A stretch of DNA of 5,565 nucleotides, taken from the NCBI GenBank assembly GCA_964398215.1, contig CAYNNP010000340.1, positions 1 to 5,565 of the forward strand, written 5' to 3'. The number at the start of each line of letters is the position of its first letter. Position 1 is the first letter of the stretch. A program made the position numbers and the translations under genes. The notes below the pieces were generated by a model. The model was given only the letters and a program-made list of their open reading frames with translations. It made no database searches and was not told where the DNA came from. Source of the stretch: CAYNNP01 sp964398215. Lineage in GTDB: Bacteria > Planctomycetota > Planctomycetia > Pirellulales > Pirellulaceae. This document shows, piece by piece, positions 1 to 5,565 of this stretch.

Positions 1-80
1 GGGCTAACGCCCAAGGCTATATGCTGTCGCCACTTCGTGGCTGGCGAAAGGTGCTGCAACATCCGTTTCTAAACGGACAC
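1..80. repeat. Cluster of short palindromes, left copy of an intergenic repeat
   Basis: Three small hairpins follow one another. GGGC (1-4) pairs with GCCC (9-12) around TAAC. GCCAC (29-33) pairs with GTGGC (37-41) around TTC; an alternative fold pairs TCGCCA (27-32) with TGGCGA (42-47). TCCGTTT (62-68) pairs with AAACGGA (71-77). Between the last two lies GCTGCAACATCCGT (53-66), which recurs with one substitution and one missing base on the minus strand near 5483-5497. No ORF or tRNA fold fits here. This looks like a REP-like dispersed element of the kind common between planctomycete genes. The family assignment rests on remembered resemblance; the hairpins are seen directly. Confidence 0.55.
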
Positions 81-154
81 TCGTTTGTGGGGCCACCGCA
101 ATTTGTGGTTTTGAAAAACTGAACACCCCGCAAAAGCGCAACTTCATAACTCAC

Positions 155-171
155 GCTTCGGGTTACCAAAA
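155..171 (+). repeat. 17-bp inverted-repeat core, left copy
   Basis: GCTTCGGGTTACCAAAA is the exact reverse complement of 5449-5465. It lies downstream of the hairpin cluster at 1-77, in the same order as the modules at the other end of the window. A shorter piece, CGCTTCGGG (154-162), recurs at 1344-1352 between the convergent genes. It is probably part of a dispersed intergenic repeat rather than a transposon end, since no transposase is nearby. Confidence 0.6.
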
Positions 172-321
172 TGACACCGAATCAAAAACGGATTCATTCC
201 GCCACGTAAATCGTTAAAACCCGTAATTCTTAACACGTGACCTAAGGTGTCCGGGCGTATGCGATGAATGGGATGTCGGGCAGAGGAGCCCAGGAATCTC
301 ATTTTCAAAAAGGAAGTTACG
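172..321 (+). other. Leader of the hypothetical gene, no gene seen
   Basis: This stretch completes a 321-base region without a gene. It contains a 6-base inverted pair, GACACC (173-178) and GGTGTC (246-251), and a smaller one, GAATC (179-183) and GATTC (191-195). I see no convincing promoter hexamers. The promoter of the gene starting at 322 must lie here or further left. Confidence 0.4.
311..316 (+). promoter_or_regulatory. Ribosome binding site deciding the start at 322
   Basis: AGGAAG lies five bases before the ATG at 322. It favours that start over the in-frame ATG at 268, which has no comparable purine-rich site at the right distance. Confidence 0.7.
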
Positions 322-705
322 ATGGCTAAGTTTTACGCACAGTGTGGACCCGTTCGGATGGTTTTGACTGCATGGGATACTGAGGGAGCAGCCCTTTCGC
401 TGATCGATTCCGCACTTCAGCCACATCTCTGGATCTACTCTGATTCAAGCATTGCCAATCGTGATCGCAAGTCACACTTGATGATCGAAGCCCTTTTGCA
501 CTTGGATTCGTCAGTAAAAATCAGCGAGCAAGGATTCGACCGAGACGACGCGAAGCAGATCGAAGTCCCCGAGCTGATTCAGTATTGGCACCGGTTGATG
601 GTGAGTTTGAACCGGCTCGTGCGATCATCGGTTGTACGTGACGAGGTGGAAGAATGTGCCTATGAGCCTGAATTTGATTATGTCGATGCACCAAAACCTC
701 GTTAG
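322..705 (+). CDS. Conserved hypothetical protein, 127 aa, planctomycete type
   Basis: I do not recognise a function. The ATG at 322 is chosen because of the AGGAAG site upstream; an in-frame ATG at 268 would add 18 residues without a good site. The protein is small and soluble, with no signal peptide or membrane segment. Residues 3-32 alternate as expected for a strand pair followed by a helix rich in A and L (AALSLIDSAL). The middle part (about 64-100) carries KISEQGFDRDDA followed by a helix containing YWHRLMVSLNRL. The last 20 residues are acidic and probably disordered. The GF-R-DA then W-x-x-L-M pattern recalls small hypothetical proteins I associate with planctomycetes; this is memory, not a search. 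It lies upstream of the FabZ-like gene on the same strand, but a hairpin with a T tract separates them, so they may be separate transcripts. That it is a real gene is likely; its role is unknown. Confidence 0.75.
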   Translation: MAKFYAQCGPVRMVLTAWDTEGAALSLIDSALQPHLWIYSDSSIANRDRKSHLMIEALLHLDSSVKISEQGFDRDDAKQIEVPELIQYWHRLMVSLNRLVRSSVVRDEVEECAYEPEFDYVDAPKPR

Positions 706-723
706 GTTCTTTCACGGATCGCA

Positions 724-748
724 AAAAATTGCACCACCAAAAATTGCA
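724..748. repeat. Short direct repeat AAAAATTGCA
   Basis: AAAAATTGCA occurs at 724-733 and again at 739-748, a period of 15 bases, in the gap between the hypothetical gene and the FabZ-like gene. Two helical-phase-offset copies could be a protein site, but at this length and A+T content chance is equally possible. Confidence 0.3.
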
Positions 749-785
749 TCTCCTGTTCGGCGGCAAACAGAATTGTATATTGACG

Positions 786-812
786 GCTCTGGGCGACACG
801 GCCCTGAGTTTT
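786..812 (+). terminator. Hairpin with short T tract, terminator-like
   Basis: CTC (787-789) and GGGC (791-794) pair with GCCC (801-804) and GAG (806-808). There is one T/T mismatch and a six-base loop, and TTTT follows at 809-812. This is the shape of a weak intrinsic terminator, 81 bases beyond the stop of the hypothetical gene. It lies only 31 bases before the preferred FabZ start, so it could instead act in the leader of that gene. Confidence 0.4.
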
Positions 813-833
813 CACTATCCACGATTTGCATCT

Positions 834-836
834 AGG
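834..836 (+). promoter_or_regulatory. Weak ribosome binding site for the TTG at 844
   Basis: AGG within AGGCAGA lies seven bases before TTG 844. The other in-frame TTG, at 826, has no purine-rich site ahead of it, and an in-frame stop at 805-807 rules out a start further upstream. There is no ATG at the expected position. Confidence 0.4.
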
Positions 837-843
837 CAGAACA

Positions 844-1320
844 TTGAAAGAAGCGGTTGTTGACTTTTCTAAGTTTGAATCTGGCGAGCTCGTTGGTGAC
901 TTGCAGGCGGTTCTGGATACAAATCCTCATCGGCATGAAATGAGATTGCTTGATGGGATCCTGTATCACGATGAACAACATGCAGTCGGTTTTCGTGATG
1001 TCGGCCATGATGAATTTTGGGTTCGCGGCCATTTTCCAGATCGGCCGTTGATGCCCGGTGTGCTGATTTGCGAATGTGCAGCACAGTTGTCTTCCTACTT
1101 TGCACTCAAGTACAAACTCGTAGACAATGGCTACGTTGGTTTGGGTGGGCTTGAAAAAGTACGGTTTCGCGGACCGGTGACTCCGGGGGACCGATTGATT
1201 GTGATGTTGAAACTTGGCAAAGTGCGCCGCAATCGATTGTTCTCAGCAGACTTCCAAGGATTCGTCGACAAATCCCTTGTCGTCCAAGGCGTTGTCACAG
1301 GCGTCGCATTGGGCGAATGA
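844..1320 (+). CDS. fabZ: FabZ-like 3-hydroxyacyl-ACP dehydratase (hotdog fold)
   Basis: This protein probably dehydrates (3R)-3-hydroxyacyl-ACP to trans-2-enoyl-ACP in the cytosol, the third step of the type II fatty-acid elongation cycle. With the TTG at 844 it has 158 residues, close to the usual FabZ length of about 150. The TTG at 826 would add six residues. Numbering from 844, the catalytic His is H63 in the RGHFPDRPLMPGV segment and the catalytic Glu is E77 in LICECAAQ. The 14-residue spacing equals that of E. coli FabZ (H54, E68). The central helix (about 71-90) and the C-terminal strands (KVRFRGPVTPGDRL, then FQGF and LVVQGVV) fit a complete hotdog domain. The N-terminal part (NPHRHEM, then VGFRDV and DEFWVRGH) matches a FabZ-like paralogue I recall from planctomycetes. 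A role in another acyl-ACP pathway cannot be excluded, because no fab genes are adjacent. The gene ends 40 bases from the stop of the convergent transporter gene. Confidence 0.85.
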   Translation: MKEAVVDFSKFESGELVGDLQAVLDTNPHRHEMRLLDGILYHDEQHAVGFRDVGHDEFWVRGHFPDRPLMPGVLICECAAQLSSYFALKYKLVDNGYVGLGGLEKVRFRGPVTPGDRLIVMLKLGKVRRNRLFSADFQGFVDKSLVVQGVVTGVALGE

Positions 1321-1360
1321 ATCGCGATTGAAATTCGCTAACCCGCTTCGGGCGACACAA
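1321..1360. terminator. Short convergent intergenic gap with two tiny hairpins
   Basis: This 40-base gap separates two convergent genes. GCGA (1324-1327) can pair with TCGC (1335-1338), and CCCG (1342-1345) pairs with CGGG (1349-1352) around CTT. Neither has a T tract, so a bidirectional terminator is only a guess from position. The second hairpin contains CGCTTCGGG, shared with the repeat core at 154-162. Confidence 0.25.
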
Positions 1361-2662
1361 CTACTCGGCCGATTCGACCGGCGGCGGGTTCAGATACTTG
1401 TCAATCTTCGCTGGCAGTTTGAATATCGCTGTGTTGGCAGCCGCAGCGATTAAGAACACCAGACCCAGCGTACCGACGATCTTTAACACAGCGCCGTTCG
1501 CGTCCTTATTCATCACTGACCGATCACTGGTCAACCAAAGTAAGACGCCTGCGATCAACGGCGAAAAAACGACCGCGATGACTTGAGCGACGATGATTGC
1601 GGGCGTTGAATCGAAACGCAAAACCGTCATTGCGATTGCGACAAACATGCCCATCAACAGATTCACTGCTGTCAAAATTCTTGGCCACTTGTCAGTCGGT
1701 TTGCTGCCCAGACTGAATCCATCGGCCGCCATGAAACCACCAATCATTGCGTTGATCAAAAACGACGAATAAGCAGCACAGAAGAGTCCAAGGCAAAAAA
1801 TCAACTTTCCGCTTTCACCGAACGTTGGCTTCAAAGCTTCACCGACCGCTGCCGCATCCTTTAGCTGCACTTCTTGACCGGGCTGATGAAGTCCAGCGGC
1901 TGCGGTTGAAATCAAAACCACCGTGATCACCGCCATGATCACAGAACCGATTCGGGCATCGATGATCGCGTCTTTGACCTGGTCTTTCCCCCATCCTTTT
2001 TGCCGCACCAAGTAGGCTTGGTAAAACGCTGCCGCCGCGATGAATGTTGTTCCGATCAACCCTAGCAGAGCCAAATCGACTTTCGCGACTTGAGGAATCA
2101 GTCCCTTTGCCATCGCGACAGGGTCTGGCCCCAACGCGCATAGATTCACGACAAACGAAATCAACATCAGCCCGACGAAAGCCATCATCAATCGCTCGAA
2201 CCACGAATACAAATCTTTAAAGGCAAACAGAAACACGATTGCAATCGCATTGAATGCGACCACCAAACCAGCGACCAGCATCGAATAGTCTTGAGACGAA
2301 TTGGGATCGCCGGATTTCACCAACGTCTCAAAAACAGAAGCCACCGCGATGTTATTGCCGGCTTGAAAGGCCATGCAGATAATCATCACGCTGATGCCAA
2401 CCGTCGCAGCTAACCAGCCTCCGACCTTTTGCCGAATCAAATCACAAGGCGACTGATCGGCTACCGACCCGAGCTTTGCACCCATCATCATGTAGGCTTG
2501 CATGAAAACCACGCTCACGATCACGACCCACAACATCGCGTAGCCATGATTGGCTCCCACGGTTGAACTGGTAACGATGCTGCCGGGACCAACGACAACA
2601 CACGCTGTGATCAACCCCGGGCCGATGCGTGAAAAAACTGATCGCTTCTGTAGTTCCGTCAT
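1361..2662 (-). CDS. NRAMP-family (SLC11-like) transporter with a divergent metal site
   Basis: This is a 433-residue inner-membrane protein with about 11 hydrophobic helices (roughly 14-34, 41-63, 82-105, 127-148, 156-177, 198-218, 238-257, 285-310, 328-348, 354-377, 391-414), the usual number for the NRAMP/LeuT fold. The start RIGPGLITA and the helix 1 break GPGS (25-28) align with the GPG..AxxxxDPGN segment of NRAMP proteins. Canonical members carry Mn2+ or Fe2+ with protons through Asp and Asn of DPGN and Met of helix 6. Here the Asp and Asn positions are G25 and S28. Helix 6 reads GTTFIAAAAFYQ (204-215) instead of the MPH motif. In helix 3 the Asp and Glu positions appear as Q100 and N103. 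The substrate therefore cannot be assumed to be Mn2+ or Fe2+. The ATG at 2662 follows pepN by 14 bases and has GGAAAAG upstream, so it is probably co-transcribed with pepN. Family membership is fairly sure; substrate is unknown. Confidence 0.85.
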   Translation of the reverse strand: MTELQKRSVFSRIGPGLITACVVVGPGSIVTSSTVGANHGYAMLWVVIVSVVFMQAYMMMGAKLGSVADQSPCDLIRQKVGGWLAATVGISVMIICMAFQAGNNIAVASVFETLVKSGDPNSSQDYSMLVAGLVVAFNAIAIVFLFAFKDLYSWFERLMMAFVGLMLISFVVNLCALGPDPVAMAKGLIPQVAKVDLALLGLIGTTFIAAAAFYQAYLVRQKGWGKDQVKDAIIDARIGSVIMAVITVVLISTAAAGLHQPGQEVQLKDAAAVGEALKPTFGESGKLIFCLGLFCAAYSSFLINAMIGGFMAADGFSLGSKPTDKWPRILTAVNLLMGMFVAIAMTVLRFDSTPAIIVAQVIAVVFSPLIAGVLLWLTSDRSVMNKDANGAVLKIVGTLGLVFLIAAAANTAIFKLPAKIDKYLNPPPVESAE

Positions 2663-2664
2663 CT

Positions 2665-2671
2665 CTTTTCC
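2665..2671 (-). promoter_or_regulatory. Ribosome binding site of the transporter gene
   Basis: On the minus strand GGAAAAG lies two bases before the ATG at 2662, with the GGA core six bases away. It fits wholly inside the 14-base gap after the pepN stop, which supports this start and translation from a shared transcript. Confidence 0.55.
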
Positions 2672-2676
2672 GATGT

Positions 2677-5340
2677 TTAAAAATCCAAGGCTCGCCGCAC
2701 GATCTCACGCACATCCTTGCTCAGGTCTGGTTTTTCCGCGATCGCTTGCAACTGTGTTTTCATTTTGCCCTGCCGCTCCGAATCGTAACGTTTGTATCCG
2801 TTCATCAGCGAAACCAAGCGGGCGGCAAGCTGCGGATTATTGGAATCGATTTCCTGGATGAACTTTGACAGAAGCTCATAACCTGCCCCATCGGCCTGAT
2901 GAAAACGAACCTGGTTTGCCCCAAAAGTCGCCAACAGCGCGCGGACGCGGTTCGGATTCAGCAGCGTAAAGTCTGAATGTTGTGCGAGCGATTGGACTGT
3001 CGATATCACATCGTCGCGTTTACTGGCGGCTTGGACAGCGAACCACTTATCCAAGACCAATTCATCGTGTCGCCAGCGCTCGTAAAAATCGGCAAGCGGA
3101 CCGGCGGAATGCTCTGGCCCCAGCTCCACCAACGCACAAAGCGCGGCCTGCGAATCCGTCATATTGTCCGCATCAGCGAATTGCTTTTTCGCAAAACCAA
3201 TCGACTCATCGTTTTTCGTCGTCATCAAAAATGCCAGCAGTGTGTTTTTCAATCGTCGCCGATTCACAGAATCCTGTGTCTTGCTGAACTCGTCTTTTGA
3301 TAACGATACAAACAGCTCTTTCATCGCCGCATAGTGCGATTCCGCGATACGTTTCTTCAGGAACTCGCGAGCCTGGAAAATCGCGTCGGAATCGACCACC
3401 GCCATCTCCTGCGCCAAGGTCGATTCGCCTGGCAACGTCAGCAACAGACTTCGGTAGGCACCGTCCATCTCGGGCCCAGAGAGCTGCGAGCCAACGGTTT
3501 CGACAAACAAATCAAGGCTTGATTGCACACCAGCAGGAATGTCGTTCACCCCACTCTCGCACAGCGCCAGCAGCAAACGTGTTGCCAAATTCTGGCCGGC
3601 TTCCCATCGATTGAACGTATCGGTGTCTTGCGCCATCAGTGTGGCCAATTCTTGATCGCTACGTTCGTAGCTAAGCCGCACAGGCGCTGAAAAGCCTCGC
3701 AAAATCGACACGACCGGCTGCGATTTCAATCCCACCAAAGTGAACGACTGCTGAGTTTGTTCCATCAACAGTGTCCGCGTGCCCGGCGTTGCAGATTCGT
3801 TTTCGCCTTGCAGCGCCACGGCAACTTCATTCGCAGAATCGTCCAGCAATCCGACGCTGATCGGAATCGGCACCGGCTGACGATCGCTCGCACCAGGAAT
3901 CGACTCGGGGAGCGAAGGATAGGATTGCTCAAATGAAATCGTCAGCGAATTGTCACTTTCATTCCATGACGTCGCTGCATTCAAATCGGGAGTTCCGGCC
4001 TGCGAGTACCATCGATCAAACCGTGAAAAATCACAATCGTTGGCGTCCGCCATCGCGGCGCGAAAGTCATCACAGGTCACCGCAGCGCCGTCATGACGCT
4101 GGAAATACAAATCCATTCCGCGCCGGAATCCTTCGGGTCCCAACAGCGTGTGGTACATCCGAATGATCTCCGCGCCCTTGTTGTACACAGTTGCGGTATA
4201 AAAATTGTCCATCGAAATGTACGACTCCGGCCGGATCGGATGAGCCATCGGGCCGCTGTCTTCGGGAAACTGCCTGGCTCGAAGGGTAACGACATCGTCA
4301 ACGCGTTTGACCGCAGCAGACGTCTGATCGGCAGTGAATTGTTGGTCACGAAAAACCGTCAAGCCTTCTTTGAGTGTCAACTGGAACCAATCCCGACACG
4401 TGACCCGGTTGCCAGTCCAGTTGTGAAAATACTCGTGAGCGATGACCCGTTCGACGCCCAAGAAATCGTCGTCGGTCGCAGTTTCCGGTGACGCCAAAAC
4501 GTACTTGGAATTGAAAACGTTCAGGCCTTTGTTTTCCATCGCGCCCATATTGAAATCGTTCACGGCCACGATCATGTAAATGTCCAGATCGTACTCCAGC
4601 CCAAACACTTCCTCGTCCCACTTCATCGATTTTTGCAGCGACACAAGCGCATGTTCGCACAGCTCGATGTTCTTTGGCTCGACCCAAATCTCCAACACGA
4701 CTTCGCGACCAGAACACGTCGTGAACGTGCCGCGATGGCACTTCAGATCGCCAGCAACCAGTGCGAACAAGTAACTCGGTTTGACATGCGGGTCTTCCCA
4801 AGTCACTTCGTGCCGTCCGTCGTCCAAGTCCGCCGACGCGACGCGGTTTCCATTGGACAGCAAGATCGGAAAAGCGGTCTTGTCGCCTCGCAGCGTGACC
4901 CGAAACTTTGTCATCACATCGGGACGGTCCATGAAGTACGTGATTGACCGAAACCCCATGGCTTCGCACTGAGTACAAAAATTGCCCGACGAGAGATACA
5001 AACCATAGAGTGATTTGTTGGATTCCGGATCGATCTGGACCTTGGTGGTCAAAACGAATTCGTCCGGCAATTCGTCAATGATCAATTGCGTTGCTGTCTG
5101 TGTGTATTGCTGATCCGAAAGTGCATTGCCATCGACGGCAACAGACAGCAACTCCAAACTCTTGCCATCCAATTCCAACGCAGTTCCGCTGGCCTCGGAG
5201 TTCCGGCGAAGCTTGATCGTGGCGGATACCTGAGTCGCTGTTGGATCCAGGTCAAACTCCAACTGCACATCATCGATCCAAAAATTCGGCGGCTGGTAGT
5301 TCTTGCGTAAAACAGTGGCAGATTCAGTGGCAACAGACAT
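2677..5340 (-). CDS. pepN: Aminopeptidase N (M1 family zinc metallopeptidase)
   Basis: This cytosolic zinc enzyme removes N-terminal residues from peptides in the last stage of protein turnover. It has 887 residues from the ATG at 5340, against 870 in E. coli PepN, and lines up along its whole length. Visible landmarks are the substrate-anchoring Q124 and E126 (CTQCEAMGF), the exopeptidase motif GAMEN (266-270), the zinc site HEYFH (302-306) with third ligand E325 (KEGLTVF), and the transition-state tyrosine Y386. All are offset by five residues from the E. coli positions. The order is N-terminal beta domain (about 1-195), thermolysin-like catalytic domain (about 196-450), a beta domain, and the PepN-type helical C-terminal domain (about 555-887, with NNMTD, LVLDKWF, NPNRVR and KRYD). 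The ATG at 5340 puts the conserved NYQPP 13 residues from the start, as in E. coli; a GTG at 5403 would add 21 unconserved residues. No signal peptide is seen. It is the first gene of the minus-strand pair. Confidence 0.96.
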   Translation of the reverse strand: MSVATESATVLRKNYQPPNFWIDDVQLEFDLDPTATQVSATIKLRRNSEASGTALELDGKSLELLSVAVDGNALSDQQYTQTATQLIIDELPDEFVLTTKVQIDPESNKSLYGLYLSSGNFCTQCEAMGFRSITYFMDRPDVMTKFRVTLRGDKTAFPILLSNGNRVASADLDDGRHEVTWEDPHVKPSYLFALVAGDLKCHRGTFTTCSGREVVLEIWVEPKNIELCEHALVSLQKSMKWDEEVFGLEYDLDIYMIVAVNDFNMGAMENKGLNVFNSKYVLASPETATDDDFLGVERVIAHEYFHNWTGNRVTCRDWFQLTLKEGLTVFRDQQFTADQTSAAVKRVDDVVTLRARQFPEDSGPMAHPIRPESYISMDNFYTATVYNKGAEIIRMYHTLLGPEGFRRGMDLYFQRHDGAAVTCDDFRAAMADANDCDFSRFDRWYSQAGTPDLNAATSWNESDNSLTISFEQSYPSLPESIPGASDRQPVPIPISVGLLDDSANEVAVALQGENESATPGTRTLLMEQTQQSFTLVGLKSQPVVSILRGFSAPVRLSYERSDQELATLMAQDTDTFNRWEAGQNLATRLLLALCESGVNDIPAGVQSSLDLFVETVGSQLSGPEMDGAYRSLLLTLPGESTLAQEMAVVDSDAIFQAREFLKKRIAESHYAAMKELFVSLSKDEFSKTQDSVNRRRLKNTLLAFLMTTKNDESIGFAKKQFADADNMTDSQAALCALVELGPEHSAGPLADFYERWRHDELVLDKWFAVQAASKRDDVISTVQSLAQHSDFTLLNPNRVRALLATFGANQVRFHQADGAGYELLSKFIQEIDSNNPQLAARLVSLMNGYKRYDSERQGKMKTQLQAIAEKPDLSKDVREIVRRALDF

Positions 5341-5448
5341 TGGAAACAACACGCGTTTTAGAAAGGAGAGACAATCAGTGTGCCCAGTGTACCGATTGGA
5401 CACGCACGCCGTCGACTGACTAGTTGCTCTTTTAAGTCAGGCATTGGT
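5341..5448 (-). promoter_or_regulatory. pepN leader region
   Basis: No clear Shine-Dalgarno site precedes the ATG at 5340; on the minus strand the preceding bases are GTTGTTTCCA. The leader holds a 6-base inverted repeat, CTGACT (5416-5421) and AGTCAG (5435-5440), separated by 13 bases. It could be an operator or a leader hairpin. I see no convincing promoter hexamers. The pepN promoter probably lies here or within the repeat further right. Confidence 0.3.
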
Positions 5449-5465
5449 TTTTGGTAACCCGAAGC
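5449..5465 (-). repeat. 17-bp inverted-repeat core, right copy
   Basis: TTTTGGTAACCCGAAGC on the plus strand is the exact reverse complement of 155-171. It starts 108 bases upstream of the pepN ATG. Together with the hairpins that follow, it repeats the module order found at the left end of the window, in the opposite orientation. Confidence 0.6.
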
Positions 5466-5520
5466 ACGTTAGTCCCGAAGGGACGGCATGTTGTAGCCAC
5501 GGGTGTAAACCCTTGTCTTT
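5466..5520 (-). repeat. Palindromic intergenic repeat, right copy
   Basis: GTCCC (5472-5476) and GGGAC (5480-5484) form a perfect hairpin with loop GAA. A second, imperfect hairpin pairs GGGT (5501-5504) with ACCC (5509-5512), with two more outer pairs beyond a mismatch. Between them lies GGCATGTTGTAGC; read on the minus strand it is GCTACAACATGCC, close to 53-64 at the left end. This fits a partly decayed REP-like element. The rest of the window (5521-5565) shows nothing I can name. Confidence 0.5.
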
Positions 5521-5565
5521 ACCCACAACTTTGACCGCAATCCTTTCGATTTTTTCAGTGTGAAA

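Noticed and set aside
1..171. Possible tRNA, small RNA gene or CRISPR in the left hairpin cluster
   Set aside because: No cloverleaf or T-loop motif, and no regularly spaced identical repeats; the hairpins are better explained as a palindromic dispersed repeat.
268..321. Upstream ATG extending the hypothetical protein by 18 residues
   Set aside because: The ATG at 322 has AGGAAG at ideal spacing; the extension would run through that site.
753..785. Promoter-like TATATT (776-781) ahead of the FabZ-like gene
   Set aside because: No acceptable -35 hexamer lies 16-18 bases upstream, and the terminator-like hairpin would follow directly.
1839..2204. 121-residue minus-strand ORF inside the transporter gene
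   Set aside because: Arg-rich shadow of the transporter frame with no ribosome site or domain.
4093..4491. 132-residue plus-strand ORF antisense to pepN
   Set aside because: It lies opposite the zinc-site region of pepN and has the composition of an antisense shadow, with no recognisable motif.
4346..4978. 210-residue minus-strand ORF overlapping pepN in another frame
   Set aside because: It is rich in Arg, Gly and Val with no recognisable domain, and the pepN frame is firmly supported by full-length homology and catalytic motifs.
5341..5403. Longer pepN from a GTG at 5403
   Set aside because: The extra 21 residues have no counterpart in PepN, there is no ribosome site, and the ATG at 5340 gives the expected N-terminal length.
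5362..5419. AAAGGAGAG followed by a GTG at 5378 on the plus strand
   Set aside because: It looks like a good ribosome site, but the reading frame stops after 13 codons and the site is on the strand opposite pepN.
155..5465. Whole window as a transposon bounded by terminal inverted repeats
   Set aside because: No transposase or integrase, no visible target duplication, and the genes inside are ordinary chromosomal types; two copies of an intergenic repeat family is the simpler reading.

Overview
The window looks like a piece of a planctomycete chromosome (Planctomycetota, probably a Rhodopirellula/Pirellula-like member). This is inferred from the style of the FabZ-like protein, a small hypothetical protein of a type I associate with planctomycetes, and palindromic intergenic repeats with motifs such as GCTTCGGGTTACC. 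No rRNA, tRNA, CRISPR array, integrase or transposase is visible.

Layout. Bases 1-321 hold no gene: a cluster of small hairpins (1-77), a repeat module (155-171) and the leader of the first gene. Two plus-strand genes follow: a 127-residue hypothetical protein (322-705) and a FabZ-like 3-hydroxyacyl-ACP dehydratase (844-1320, TTG start). A hairpin followed by TTTT lies between them. A 40-base gap separates this pair from two convergent minus-strand genes. These are, in transcription order, pepN (5340-2677), a full-length M1 aminopeptidase N with an intact catalytic site, and 14 bases later an 11-helix NRAMP-fold transporter (2662-1361). Bases 5341-5565 hold the pepN leader and a second copy of the palindromic repeat in inverted orientation.

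How the genes work together. pepN and the transporter are probably one transcript. Aminopeptidase N is a zinc enzyme of peptide turnover, and the transporter has an ion-transporter fold, but a functional link is only inference. The FabZ-like enzyme points to lipid or acyl-ACP metabolism and has no evident partner here.

The most unusual points are the transporter and the flanking repeats. The transporter keeps the NRAMP fold but appears to have lost the metal ligands of helix 1 (GPGS instead of DPGN) and the MPH motif of helix 6. It also lacks the acidic pair of helix 3. The whole gene block is flanked by inverted copies of a modular palindromic repeat that share an exact 17-bp core. I see no convincing new multi-gene system; the rest is ordinary housekeeping sequence.
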